This document shows positions 17,256 through 24,663 of a DNA stretch of 64,000 nucleotides, in pieces. The stretch spans positions 46,572 to 110,571 of the forward strand of contig NZ_HE578924.1 of the NCBI RefSeq assembly GCF_000313565.1, written 5' to 3'. The first letter of the stretch is position 1; every line of letters begins with the position of its first letter. The notes below the pieces were generated by a model, which did not search any database, was not told the origin of the DNA, and saw only the letters and a program-made list of their open reading frames with translations. This stretch comes from Dielma fastidiosa. GTDB lineage: Bacteria > Bacillota_I > Bacilli_A > Erysipelotrichales > Erysipelotrichaceae. A program made the position numbers and the translations under genes.

Positions 17256-17696
17256 ATGCAGACATCATTAGCTTATATTACAACGCTGCTGCGCAAGGAC
17301 TTTACTGATTACTGCAATCAAAAGCTTGGTGAACTCGGACTTTCACAGGGTATGCTATTTTTTATCTTATATGTAGGCAAACACCCTGCCTGTTCACCTA
17401 AAGATCTGGCAAAAGCACTGCATATGGACATTGGCCACACTACCCGTTCCATTGTTAAGCTGGAGCAGGCTGATTTGCTGCTGCAGGAAACGAACCCTTT
17501 GGACCGCCGCGCCCATATCCTGACCTTAACCGAAAAAGGTGAACAGGCTTTTAAGCTCAGCCACGAATTATTTTACAGCTGGGACAACGAGGTACTTGCC
17601 GCCTTTTCTGCTGAAGAAAGGGAGCAGCTGATGAAGCTGCTTGAAAAACTGATTCAGAGTGATCAGCATTGTGTCCGCCGGTCTAAATCATACTAA
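17256..17696 (+). CDS. MarR-family transcriptional regulator (BilQ-like by context)
   Basis: 146 residues from the second ATG (17256); the first ATG (17250) is too close to AGGAGG. Winged helix-turn-helix of MarR type: SPKDLAKALHMDIGHTTRSIVKL region, wing NPLDRRAHILTLTEKG with the conserved D-R-R. It is the first gene of an operon with a flavodoxin and a small membrane protein, behind a promoter bearing two dyads it probably binds. A MarR next to a flavodoxin of this kind is the arrangement of bilQ and bilS in gut bilirubin-reducing bacteria; no bilR follows here. Confidence 0.87.
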   Translation: MQTSLAYITTLLRKDFTDYCNQKLGELGLSQGMLFFILYVGKHPACSPKDLAKALHMDIGHTTRSIVKLEQADLLLQETNPLDRRAHILTLTEKGEQAFKLSHELFYSWDNEVLAAFSAEEREQLMKLLEKLIQSDQHCVRRSKSY

Positions 17697-17721
17697 TTGG
17701 TTGATGAAGGAGGTTTGATTT

Positions 17722-18237
17722 ATGAAATTTTCAATTCTATTCAGCAGTCATACCGGCAACACCCGTCAGCTTGCTGAAACATTAAAAAACACCCTGCCTG
17801 ATAGTGAATGTATCTATTATGGTCTGCCGGATCAGCAAGCCTTAGAAGCTGATTTGATCTGCATAGGTTTCTGGACGGATAAAGGCTGCTGTGATGAAGC
17901 GCTGACAGCATTTTTAAAAACCGTGCATCATAAACAGATTTTTCTGTTTGGCACTGCCGGATTTGGCCGCAGCGATGAATATTTCAGCCGTATATTAACG
18001 AATGTTACCAACCTGCTTGAACCAGACAACACCCTCGTTGGTCAGTTCATGTGTCAGGGCAAGATGCCGATAACTGTTAGAAAACGATATGAATCGATGC
18101 TGGATCAGGAACCTGAAAAATTTCAATCCTTAATCGACAATTTCGATCAGGGACAAACCCATCCGGATAACAATGATTTAAACAAATTCAAAGCGATTGC
18201 TGAAGCAATGTGGAAGAAGGTGAACAGCCATGCGTAA
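17722..18237 (+). CDS. Flavodoxin-family protein (BilS-like)
   Basis: 171 residues. The FMN phosphate loop SSHTGNTRQLAE is at residues 8-19, followed by GFWTDKGCCDE and the second FMN loop FGTAGFG. The tail pattern FMCQGKMP ... RYE is characteristic of the flavodoxins now annotated as BilS, an electron carrier associated with bilirubin reductase. It would shuttle electrons in the cytoplasm. It sits 25 bases behind the MarR gene and its last eight bases overlap the next gene. Because bilR is absent nearby, its partner enzyme here is unknown; the BilS name is a resemblance only. Confidence 0.82.
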   Translation: MKFSILFSSHTGNTRQLAETLKNTLPDSECIYYGLPDQQALEADLICIGFWTDKGCCDEALTAFLKTVHHKQIFLFGTAGFGRSDEYFSRILTNVTNLLEPDNTLVGQFMCQGKMPITVRKRYESMLDQEPEKFQSLIDNFDQGQTHPDNNDLNKFKAIAEAMWKKVNSHA

Positions 18238-18559
18238 AGCCGCTAAAATCTGGCTTTGGTGTGCGCTGGCTCTCTCGGCTGCAACCACCCTTCTTAACGC
18301 CTTTTCAGGCCGCATGCTTTCAGTGGTGATTGCCTTGACTGCCTTGGCCGGTCTGTGCATCCTGCTGTTTACCGAAAGAAAAGCCGGCTATCTCTTCATG
18401 TGTGTATGCTATCTGTGTTCATTTATTAATGGTTTAATCAGCGGCTTTACCACTGATACAAATCTAGCAGCTGCCATTATCATGTCATTCATTGGCTCCG
18501 CGTTAATTCCTGTCATTACCTATCTCTTCTTGCGAAAAGACTGGCAGAAGCTTAAATAA
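18230..18559 (+). CDS. Small integral membrane protein
   Basis: 109 residues with four predicted membrane helices (about residues 6-25, 29-46, 50-72 and 78-100) and Lys/Arg at both ends, so both termini probably face the cytoplasm. No family motif is recognised. It starts inside the flavodoxin gene (8-base overlap), so it is translated together with it. AAGAAGGTGAA provides the ribosome-binding site. A role as membrane partner for the flavodoxin is possible but there is no direct evidence. Confidence 0.75.
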   Translation: MRKAAKIWLWCALALSAATTLLNAFSGRMLSVVIALTALAGLCILLFTERKAGYLFMCVCYLCSFINGLISGFTTDTNLAAAIIMSFIGSALIPVITYLFLRKDWQKLK

Positions 18560-18635
18560 TCATCTCGCTTGCCTGTCAGCTTAAGAACGTGTATAGTTTG
18601 GATAGGAGCATTACCATATCATTCATTAAAGCTTT

Positions 18636-18669
18636 AAGTGTGCGATACTCTATATCTGCACACTTTTTT
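18636..18669 (+). terminator. Intrinsic terminator of the MarR-flavodoxin operon
   Basis: AAGTGTGC and GCACACTT form an 8-bp stem with a 14-nt loop followed by a run of T. Confidence 0.75.
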
Positions 18670-18783
18670 GTCTCTAACTCCCATTGACTGCTTTTTAGCT
18701 GCAACCCACATTTTTGTACCTACTTCCTATTTATCCTATAAACTAATAACAATTTTATCATCAAAATCGACAGGAGGTTCCCG

Positions 18784-19395
18784 ATGAAAAACAATCACTA
18801 TCTGAATATGTTAAGAGAAATTAAAAGTGCCGCGTTCGCAACGGTTGATGAAAACGGCTGTCCGCAAAATCGAATCATCGATATCATGCTTGTAGAGAAT
18901 GATGCCCTGATATTCTGTACCGCTAGGGGCAAGGCGTTTTACCGCCAGCTCTGCTTAAATCCGAATACCGCAATCCTAGGCATGACTAAGACATACCAAA
19001 CGATTCGGCTTACCGGCAAAGCAGAACATTTATCCGATCAGAAATATTGGATTGATAAAATTTTTGAAGCGAATCCTGTTATGAATACCGTTTATCCCGG
19101 TCAATCCCGCTACGTGCTTGAGCCTTTCTGTATCCGCAACGGTACGCTTGAATACTTTGACTTAAGTAAAACGCCGATCACCAGAGCATCATCGGCGATT
19201 GGAACTGCTGAGCCATTAACAGAGGGTTTTGAAATCAGCGATGCCTGTATCAGCTGTGGAAAATGTGCAAAAGGCTGTCCCCAGCAATGCATTCAGCAAG
19301 GCAACATTTATGAAATCAAGCAGACACACTGTCTGCATTGTGGATACTGCATGGAAGTATGTCCGATCCATGCGATCAAAAGGAGGATCTTATGA
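18784..19395 (+). CDS. PNPOx-like flavoprotein fused to a 2[4Fe-4S] ferredoxin domain
   Basis: 203 residues. Residues 1-125 form a split-barrel of the pyridoxamine-phosphate-oxidase-like superfamily (FATVDENGCPQNRIID, then LTGKAEHL), which usually binds FMN or F420. Residues 155-200 carry two ferredoxin motifs, CISCGKCAKGCP and CLHCGYCMEVCP. This fusion is seen in anaerobes and suggests electron transfer between a flavin and ferredoxin-like clusters. The stop overlaps the start of the downstream ABC permease gene (ATGA), so it belongs to that operon. Its link to osmolyte or thiol import is unexplained. Confidence 0.85.
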   Translation: MKNNHYLNMLREIKSAAFATVDENGCPQNRIIDIMLVENDALIFCTARGKAFYRQLCLNPNTAILGMTKTYQTIRLTGKAEHLSDQKYWIDKIFEANPVMNTVYPGQSRYVLEPFCIRNGTLEYFDLSKTPITRASSAIGTAEPLTEGFEISDACISCGKCAKGCPQQCIQQGNIYEIKQTHCLHCGYCMEVCPIHAIKRRIL

Positions 19396-20930
19396 TTCAA
19401 GATATACTGACATTACTTACTGAAAGAAGTGCTTTTTTCATTAATCTTTGTATTCAGCATATAACCATATCTATGATTGCCATTTGTATTGCTATCATTA
19501 TCGGCGGCTGCATCGGCATCTTCGTCAGTGAATACAGCAAAACCTCTAAGCCCGTTCTGGGCATCATCAATTTTCTTTATACAATTCCTTCTATATCCAT
19601 GCTCGGCTTTTTAATTCCGCTAAGCGGCATCGGCAATACGACGGCGATCATTGCCCTTACACTTTATGCCTTGCTGCCAATGGTCAGAAATACTTATACC
19701 GGCATCCGCAATGTGGATGAGAATATCATCGAAGCCTCAAGAGGCATGGGCAGCACTGATTTTCAGATTCTTACCAAAATCAAGCTGCCGTTAGCCCTGC
19801 CGGTAATCATGTCCGGTATCCGCAACATGGTAACGATGACAATCGCCTTAGCCGGTATTGCATCCTTTATCGGTGCCGGCGGCTTAGGTGTCGCCATTTA
19901 TCGCGGCATTACGACTAATAACGCGGCAATGACAATTACCGGCAGTCTGCTGATTGCACTTCTTGCCCTGGTTTTTGATGCCGTTTTAGGCTTTATTGAA
20001 AAATCGCTGCAGGTTAAACACATCCGCCGCAATCAGCAAAAAATCACGATCATCAGCGGCAGTATCGCCGGCCTTGCATTCTTGCTTGCGGCCTTCATGT
20101 TCTTCAGTAAACCCGCTGACAATACGCTCCATATCGCAACCAAGCCTATGACGGAGCAATATATTCTCGGCGAAATGCTTGAGATTCTGATTGAAGAAAA
20201 AACTGATTTGAATGTAGAAATTACTCAAGGTGTTGGCGGCGGCACATCAAACATTCAGCCAGCCATGGAAAGCGGTGAGTTTGACCTATATCCTGAATAT
20301 ACCGGTACGGGCTGGAACATGGTTTTAAAACAATCAAAGCTGTATACTGAAGACATGTTTGATCAGCTGCAAAGCGGCTATCAGGATCAATATCAAATGG
20401 AATGGGTTGGCATGTACGGTTTTGCGAACAGCTATGCACTGGCAGTAAGAAAATCCATTGCTGATCAATATCATTTAGAGGATATATCGGACTTGCAGGC
20501 AATTGCCGATCAGCTGATCTTTGGTGCTGAATATGACTTCTTTGAACGTGAGGACGGCTATGACCCATTGTGCGCGGCCTACAATCTGCATTTTAAAAGC
20601 ACCGTTGATCTTGACATCGGTTTAAAATATCAGGCAATCAATGAAGGTAAAATTGATGTTATGCCGATTTTTACCACGGATGGTCAATACAGCATTGCTG
20701 ATATTACCGTGCTGAATGATAATTTTAATTTCTATCCTTCCTATCAATGCGGCAACGTAATCCGCTCTGAGGTGCTGCAGCAGCATCCTGAACTCAATGA
20801 AATCTTTAAACAGCTGGAACAAATTTTAACCGACAAGGAAATGGCTGAGATGAATTATGAGGTTGAAACCATGGGGGCTGAGCCAAGGGATATTGCCATG
20901 AAATTTCTGCGGCAGAAAGGTTTAATATAG
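19392..20930 (+). CDS. ABC importer permease fused to substrate-binding protein (OpuC/EgtU type)
   Basis: 512 residues from ATG 19392, behind AGGAGG. Residues 1-205 are the permease with about five or six membrane helices and the EAA loop (EASRGMGSTDFQILTKIKLPLALP in outline). A further helix (~215-238) anchors the C-terminal binding domain (OpuAC fold) outside the membrane: KPMTEQYILGEM, GGGTSNIQPAM, DLYPEYTGTGW. Fusions like this serve for glycine betaine/choline/carnitine uptake, but the same architecture defines the ergothioneine importer EgtU, so substrate is open. ATPase follows 11 bases on. Confidence 0.88.
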   Translation: MIQDILTLLTERSAFFINLCIQHITISMIAICIAIIIGGCIGIFVSEYSKTSKPVLGIINFLYTIPSISMLGFLIPLSGIGNTTAIIALTLYALLPMVRNTYTGIRNVDENIIEASRGMGSTDFQILTKIKLPLALPVIMSGIRNMVTMTIALAGIASFIGAGGLGVAIYRGITTNNAAMTITGSLLIALLALVFDAVLGFIEKSLQVKHIRRNQQKITIISGSIAGLAFLLAAFMFFSKPADNTLHIATKPMTEQYILGEMLEILIEEKTDLNVEITQGVGGGTSNIQPAMESGEFDLYPEYTGTGWNMVLKQSKLYTEDMFDQLQSGYQDQYQMEWVGMYGFANSYALAVRKSIADQYHLEDISDLQAIADQLIFGAEYDFFEREDGYDPLCAAYNLHFKSTVDLDIGLKYQAINEGKIDVMPIFTTDGQYSIADITVLNDNFNFYPSYQCGNVIRSEVLQQHPELNEIFKQLEQILTDKEMAEMNYEVETMGAEPRDIAMKFLRQKGLI

Positions 20931-20941
20931 GAGGTGTGACT

Positions 20942-21685
20942 ATGACAGCAATTCTGCAATTTAAAAATATAGAGAAAAAATATAACGATAAAGCAATCAT
21001 TAAAGATTTTAATTTAGAAATTGAACAAGGCGAATTTTTATGCATGATCGGCTCCTCAGGCAGCGGCAAGACAACACTGCTGAAAATGATCAACGGTCTG
21101 ATTCTGCCCGATCACGGCAGCGTCTTGGTGAATGGCAAAAATATTCAGGAGGAGGATTTAATTACCCTGCGCCGCAGTATCGGCTACTGCATTCAAGGCA
21201 GCGTGCTTTTCCCGCATATGAATGTAGAAGAAAATATATCCTATGTGCCTAACCTTTGGAACAAGCGGGATAAACAGAAAACCAAAGCTGCAGTCGCAAA
21301 GTGGATGAAAATTGTTGGGCTTTCTGATGAACTGCGTACCCGTTACCCTTCTGAATTATCCGGCGGTCAGCAGCAGCGAGTTGGCATTGCCCGTGCTTTG
21401 GCAGCTTCACCGAATATCCTGCTGATGGATGAACCCTTTGGTGCTGTCGATGAAATTACCCGCAAACAGCTGCAAAAGGAAATCAAGGACATTCATCAAA
21501 AAACAGGAATCACGATTATTTTCGTCACCCATGACATCAATGAAGCCTTAACACTTGGCACCAAAATCTTAGTGCTTGATCAAGGTCAAATCCAGCAATT
21601 CGCTCCACCGAAGACCATTGTTGAGCAGCCGGCCAATGAATATGTAGAGCGGCTCTTAAACGGCAAAACCATTCCCATAAAATAA
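20942..21685 (+). CDS. ABC importer ATP-binding protein (OpuCA/EgtV type)
   Basis: 247 residues from ATG 20942; a GTG six bases earlier overlaps the AGGAGG site. Walker A GSSGSGKTT at 37-45, Q-loop CIQGSVLFP, signature LSGGQQQR, Walker B ILLMDEPFGAVD, and switch His in VTHD. It lacks the C-terminal CBS pair found in many osmoprotectant ATPases (it ends at about residue 247), which makes osmotic gating by CBS domains unlikely and is compatible with an EgtV-type protein. Last gene of the operon; a terminator follows at once. Confidence 0.9.
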   Translation: MTAILQFKNIEKKYNDKAIIKDFNLEIEQGEFLCMIGSSGSGKTTLLKMINGLILPDHGSVLVNGKNIQEEDLITLRRSIGYCIQGSVLFPHMNVEENISYVPNLWNKRDKQKTKAAVAKWMKIVGLSDELRTRYPSELSGGQQQRVGIARALAASPNILLMDEPFGAVDEITRKQLQKEIKDIHQKTGITIIFVTHDINEALTLGTKILVLDQGQIQQFAPPKTIVEQPANEYVERLLNGKTIPIK

Positions 21686-21689
21686 TAAC

Positions 21690-21719
21690 AGCGATAGTCA
21701 TGACGGCTATCGCTTTTCT
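21690..21719 (+). terminator. Intrinsic terminator of the ABC importer operon
   Basis: AGCGATAG and CTATCGCT form an 8-bp stem with a 9-nt loop, followed by TTTTCT. It abuts the stop of the convergent gene. Confidence 0.8.
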
Positions 21720-21721
21720 AT

Positions 21722-22240
21722 CTATAACAAATCTACATCAATTACCTCATGCGTGGGCGGCGCCAGCTTGGCAGCAAGCTTATCATAATCAGCTTTCGCA
21801 ACACCGCTGATTTGACCCTCACAGGTAAACCATAAATACTCGCCGTCACAATCAAGAAAATACAGAAGCTGCTTCCCATTCTTTGACAGCAGCCGGCGCT
21901 TGATTTGAATCACTGCCCGATCATCTAAATGCGCATCTGCGATGCGGATCATTTCTTTAAACTGCTCAGCGTCATGTACCAGCCTCTGAATACAGCGGTC
22001 GTCATGCAGAACCTCTGCTTCCTTCATGAATAAAATCAAATGCTGCTTCTTATCCACATAAACACATGGATAAAGAAAATGAATGGGCGTGTTGCATCGG
22101 CAGCGAAGCGTAAAAAACTCATCATTTAAAATCTGACGCTTGAGATCAGATTCAATATTCGGATTGACAATCGTTTCCGCAACTTTCAGATTCACATGAA
22201 AACAATGCGGACACTTTAATTGTAATAAAACCTGTTTCAT
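21722..22240 (-). CDS. CpXC-domain protein
   Basis: 172 residues from ATG 22240, with GGTGATA just upstream; the longer frame has no site. The N terminus has CPHCFHVNLKVAETIVNPN (in outline) and then TLRCRC, the paired C-P-x-C and C-x-C motifs of the CpXC family, thought to bind zinc. The rest is a mixed alpha/beta region with the CpXC-typical HFLYPCVYVD. The family's function is not known. It stands alone, with the first copy of the tandem structured repeat immediately upstream. Confidence 0.8.
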   Translation of the reverse strand: MKQVLLQLKCPHCFHVNLKVAETIVNPNIESDLKRQILNDEFFTLRCRCNTPIHFLYPCVYVDKKQHLILFMKEAEVLHDDRCIQRLVHDAEQFKEMIRIADAHLDDRAVIQIKRRLLSKNGKQLLYFLDCDGEYLWFTCEGQISGVAKADYDKLAAKLAPPTHEVIDVDLL

Positions 22241-22265
22241 CGTATCACCATGCACATTATAAAAC

Positions 22266-22443
22266 AAAAGAAGCGTCAGGGGAAACGCTTCTTTTGCTAA
22301 TTATTATTTATAAGGGGATAGAATATGAATGAAACTAGATTAGGGATTGTCTATTTTCATTAGGCAAGTTCTTTTCCTTGCCTGATAATACTATACCCTA
22401 AGTCTATCAATAAAATACATGAGAACTATGTTTTTTTATGTGA
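22266..22443. repeat. Tandem structured element, copy 1 (178 bp)
   Basis: Nearly identical to 22465-22639 (about 95% by eye, with 2- and 1-base indels). It opens with a hairpin AAGAAGCGT ... ACGCTTCTT, which reads as a terminator on the minus strand. On the plus strand a long-range stem GGGGATAG (22314-22321) with CTATACCC (22391-22398) encloses two hairpins: ATGAAA/TTTCAT extended by TAGA/TCTA (22329-22360) and AGGCAAG/CTTGCCT (22362-22383). Within it lies a micro-ORF, ATG 22325 to TAG 22363 (MNETRLGIVYFH), seven bases after GGGG. It ends near ACAT-N7-ATGTTTTTTT, a weak terminator. Not a family I recognise. Confidence 0.75.
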
Positions 22444-22464
22444 TATGAAAAAAATCCGCAAAGT

Positions 22465-22639
22465 AAAAGAAGCGTCAGGGGAAACGCTTCTTCTACTAAA
22501 TTATTTATAAGGGGATAGAATATGAATGAAACTAGATTAGGGATTGTCTATTTTCATCGGCAAGTTCTTTTCCTTGCCTGATAATACTATACCCCAAGTC
22601 TATCAATAAAATACATGAAAACTATGTTTTTTTATGTGA
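22465..22639. repeat. Tandem structured element, copy 2 (175 bp)
   Basis: Second copy, offset 199 bases from the first, separated by a 21-base spacer. All pairing parts are kept: GGGGATAG (22511-22518) with CTATACCCC (22587-22595). A G-U pair of copy 1 becomes G-C here, which preserves the closing stem. The micro-ORF (22522-22581) shares its first 12 residues with copy 1 but reads on to 19 residues ending VLFLA because the TAG is replaced by CGG. On the minus strand its AAGAAGCGT hairpin could end the DUF4097 operon. Confidence 0.75.
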
Positions 22640-22644
22640 ATCAA

Positions 22645-23691
22645 TTATTTCGTGAATGCCAGTTTGGCGTTGCTGTAGTCAAGCATCAAATCAAGCTCAT
22701 ATTTTGCACCCTCTCTATACTGAGAACTTATATTGGCATCACCATGAGTTACCACAGCATTGGTTGAATATTCATCCTCAGCACCCTTTAATGTACCTTC
22801 TACATCACCATGGCGCAGATCCACATAAATTGACTGAACATCATTATCCTGCAGCTGCAGATTGACATAGTTGCCATCTACGCAAAGACCCGCCATGGAT
22901 GAGGTTTTGATTTTGACATCTTCATGAGCCATAATGATATTGACCTGTTCGGCAAACTTACTATCCGCGATCGTTAAGGAGCTGTAATTAAAATCATTTC
23001 TCATTAAATCAGCTTCTACATTTGACATCTCAACACTGCCATGGCTGCTGCTAATCCTTAAGTCTTCACTAATCTTTAGCGTATCATATTCACTTTCCAT
23101 ATACCCATCCTCTATACTCAATGATTCGCATTGGAAGTTTTCAAGAACTGATTTGCCATGTGCGAATTGCAGACTAACACTCTCAGCATCAATTGACGTC
23201 AGCCAACAATCACCATATTTATAATCTACCGTAAACATACTTAATGATTGTAAATCCTTAATTTGTGCATCACCATGACTGCCATTAACCGCAAGCACGC
23301 CTTGAAAAGCTTTCGGCACCTGTATCGTAACAACCGTATCCTCGCGATCTGTAATGGTAAACCAATTCATCAGCTTCAGCACTGATTTCTTTTCAAGATC
23401 AATTCGATTACTTGTAACATTTAAATTATATTGTAAGGATTCACTTTCCGGATAAGTAATAACAAAATCATCCGTCGGCGAAGTTTCAATCACTAAATCG
23501 CTGTATGATACAGAAACCGTCAATTTTCTGATTTCATCCAACGGTATGGTTTTCGTCCGATAAACAACCTCTTCATCAATGACGGTACTCAGCTTGTATA
23601 CATCAAAATCCACTGATGCAAAACCACCCAGAATCAGCAGCAGCCCTGCTGAAATCAGCATTAAACTGATTTGCTTTATCATTTTAATCAT
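22645..23691 (-). CDS. DUF4097 family beta-helix-like surface protein
   Basis: 348 residues from ATG 23691, whose ATGA overlaps the stop of the upstream gene. Residues 5-25 form a hydrophobic signal anchor (ISLMLISAGLLLILGGF). The rest is a series of short beta-strand repeats with recurring Gly-Asp-Val/His-Gly-Asp turns (SHGDAQI, RHGDVEG, THGDANI), the DUF4097 pattern of a putative adhesin-like beta solenoid. In many Bacillota it follows PadR and DUF1700 genes, exactly as here, in envelope-stress type operons. Molecular role unknown. Confidence 0.85.
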   Translation of the reverse strand: MIKMIKQISLMLISAGLLLILGGFASVDFDVYKLSTVIDEEVVYRTKTIPLDEIRKLTVSVSYSDLVIETSPTDDFVITYPESESLQYNLNVTSNRIDLEKKSVLKLMNWFTITDREDTVVTIQVPKAFQGVLAVNGSHGDAQIKDLQSLSMFTVDYKYGDCWLTSIDAESVSLQFAHGKSVLENFQCESLSIEDGYMESEYDTLKISEDLRISSSHGSVEMSNVEADLMRNDFNYSSLTIADSKFAEQVNIIMAHEDVKIKTSSMAGLCVDGNYVNLQLQDNDVQSIYVDLRHGDVEGTLKGAEDEYSTNAVVTHGDANISSQYREGAKYELDLMLDYSNAKLAFTK

Positions 23692-24269
23692 GCTTTCACC
23701 GCCTTCTGCCATTGGCTCAAACACCAGCCAGGCATGCTTTTACAACAATTCACAAAGGTTGGCGTCCATGCTTTAAAGCCAAACCAGCACCATGGGGCCA
23801 ACCCGATGCTGAGCAGCACTGTCCCAGTCAAAACAACAAAAGATGGGAAATTGACACTATATACACTTGGCATTAAGAAGATTCCGCAGACCGCCATAAT
23901 CAAAAAGCAAAGGCCAAAAACAAGCAGGATCACCAGCAATAAGCCCCATACCAACAAGAGAATCAAAAGTATAACAGGAATCATCAGCCAGATTGGTGAT
24001 GTTAAGACGATCAGAAACCATTTCACAGCACAAGGTATGATATTTGTACGTTTATCTTTCTCAATTGGCTCCTCTTTAATTTCATCATACAGATTCAGCG
24101 ACAATTCATCCAAGCCATCCAGACTCGCCACTGCATCCTCCTCACTCATTCCCTCTTCGATACGATCCTCTAACGCTTCATTATAAAAGTTAATGAGACG
24201 ATGTCTTTCCGATAAGGGAAGCAGTTTGATCCGCTGCTCAAGCAGCTGCATAAATTCCTGCTTATTCAT
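23688..24269 (-). CDS. DUF1700/HAAS-domain membrane protein
   Basis: 193 residues from ATG 24269, eight bases after AGGAGG. The N-terminal 70 residues are the HAAS helical domain (MNKQEFMQLLEQRI, then LINFYNEALEDRIEEGMSEEDAVASL), which is thought to interact with the PadR partner. Residues ~90-180 contain three to four membrane helices. It overlaps the PadR stop by eight bases and the DUF4097 start by four, giving a tightly coupled operon. Probably an anti-repressor or membrane sensor for PadR, by analogy with related systems. Confidence 0.85.
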   Translation of the reverse strand: MNKQEFMQLLEQRIKLLPLSERHRLINFYNEALEDRIEEGMSEEDAVASLDGLDELSLNLYDEIKEEPIEKDKRTNIIPCAVKWFLIVLTSPIWLMIPVILLILLLVWGLLLVILLVFGLCFLIMAVCGIFLMPSVYSVNFPSFVVLTGTVLLSIGLAPWCWFGFKAWTPTFVNCCKSMPGWCLSQWQKAVKA

Positions 24270-24579
24270 TTTCATTTCCTCCTTTGATGTACTCATAAAT
24301 ATTCATAATCTGATCCCAGTCTTCAAGAAATTCATCGATGCGCTCTCTTCCCTTTACGGTCAGATGATAATACTTTCTTAATCTGCCATTATGTTCCATA
24401 GTATAAACCTTCAGACATTCACTGCTCTCAAGCCGTCTTAGAATCGGATACAAAGTCGATTCAGAAATGGCAACACAGACAGATAAATCTTTAATGATTT
24501 GATACCCATAGGAATCATTCTTCTTCAAAGAGGCAAGTACACAAATCTCAATCAAGCCTTTTTTTAATTGTATGTCCAT
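24262..24579 (-). CDS. PadR-family transcriptional regulator
   Basis: 105 residues, the short PadR form. It starts MDIQLKKGLIEICVLASL and has the PadR signature DSYGYQIIKDLS followed by ISESTLYPILRRLE and a wing with GRLRKYYHLT. These are dimeric winged-helix repressors. AAGGAGG lies seven bases upstream. First gene of the PadR-DUF1700-DUF4097 operon; a TATGCAA-N11-TTGCATA palindrome lies over its promoter and is the likely binding site, so the operon probably represses itself. Confidence 0.92.
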   Translation of the reverse strand: MDIQLKKGLIEICVLASLKKNDSYGYQIIKDLSVCVAISESTLYPILRRLESSECLKVYTMEHNGRLRKYYHLTVKGRERIDEFLEDWDQIMNIYEYIKGGNENE

Positions 24580-24592
24580 CTAAATACCTCCT

Positions 24593-24631
24593 TATGCAAC
24601 ATATTATACATTGCATAGTATATAGTGTCAA
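24593..24631 (-). promoter_or_regulatory. Consensus promoter with PadR-type operator
   Basis: On the minus strand TTGACA (24626-24631) and TATAAT (24603-24608) are exactly 17 bases apart, a perfect consensus. TATGCAA-N11-TTGCATA (24593-24617) is centred on the -10, so a bound PadR dimer would block RNA polymerase. Confidence 0.75.
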
Positions 24632-24632
24632 T

Positions 24633-24663
24633 CAAAAAAAAGATAAGGATCAGACATCCTTAT
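24633..24663 (-). terminator. Intrinsic terminator of the diguanylate cyclase gene
   Basis: On the minus strand ATAAGGAT and ATCCTTAT form an 8-bp stem with a 5-nt loop followed by eight T residues. The stem overlaps the last codons of the gene, and its end lies next to the PadR promoter. Confidence 0.85.
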
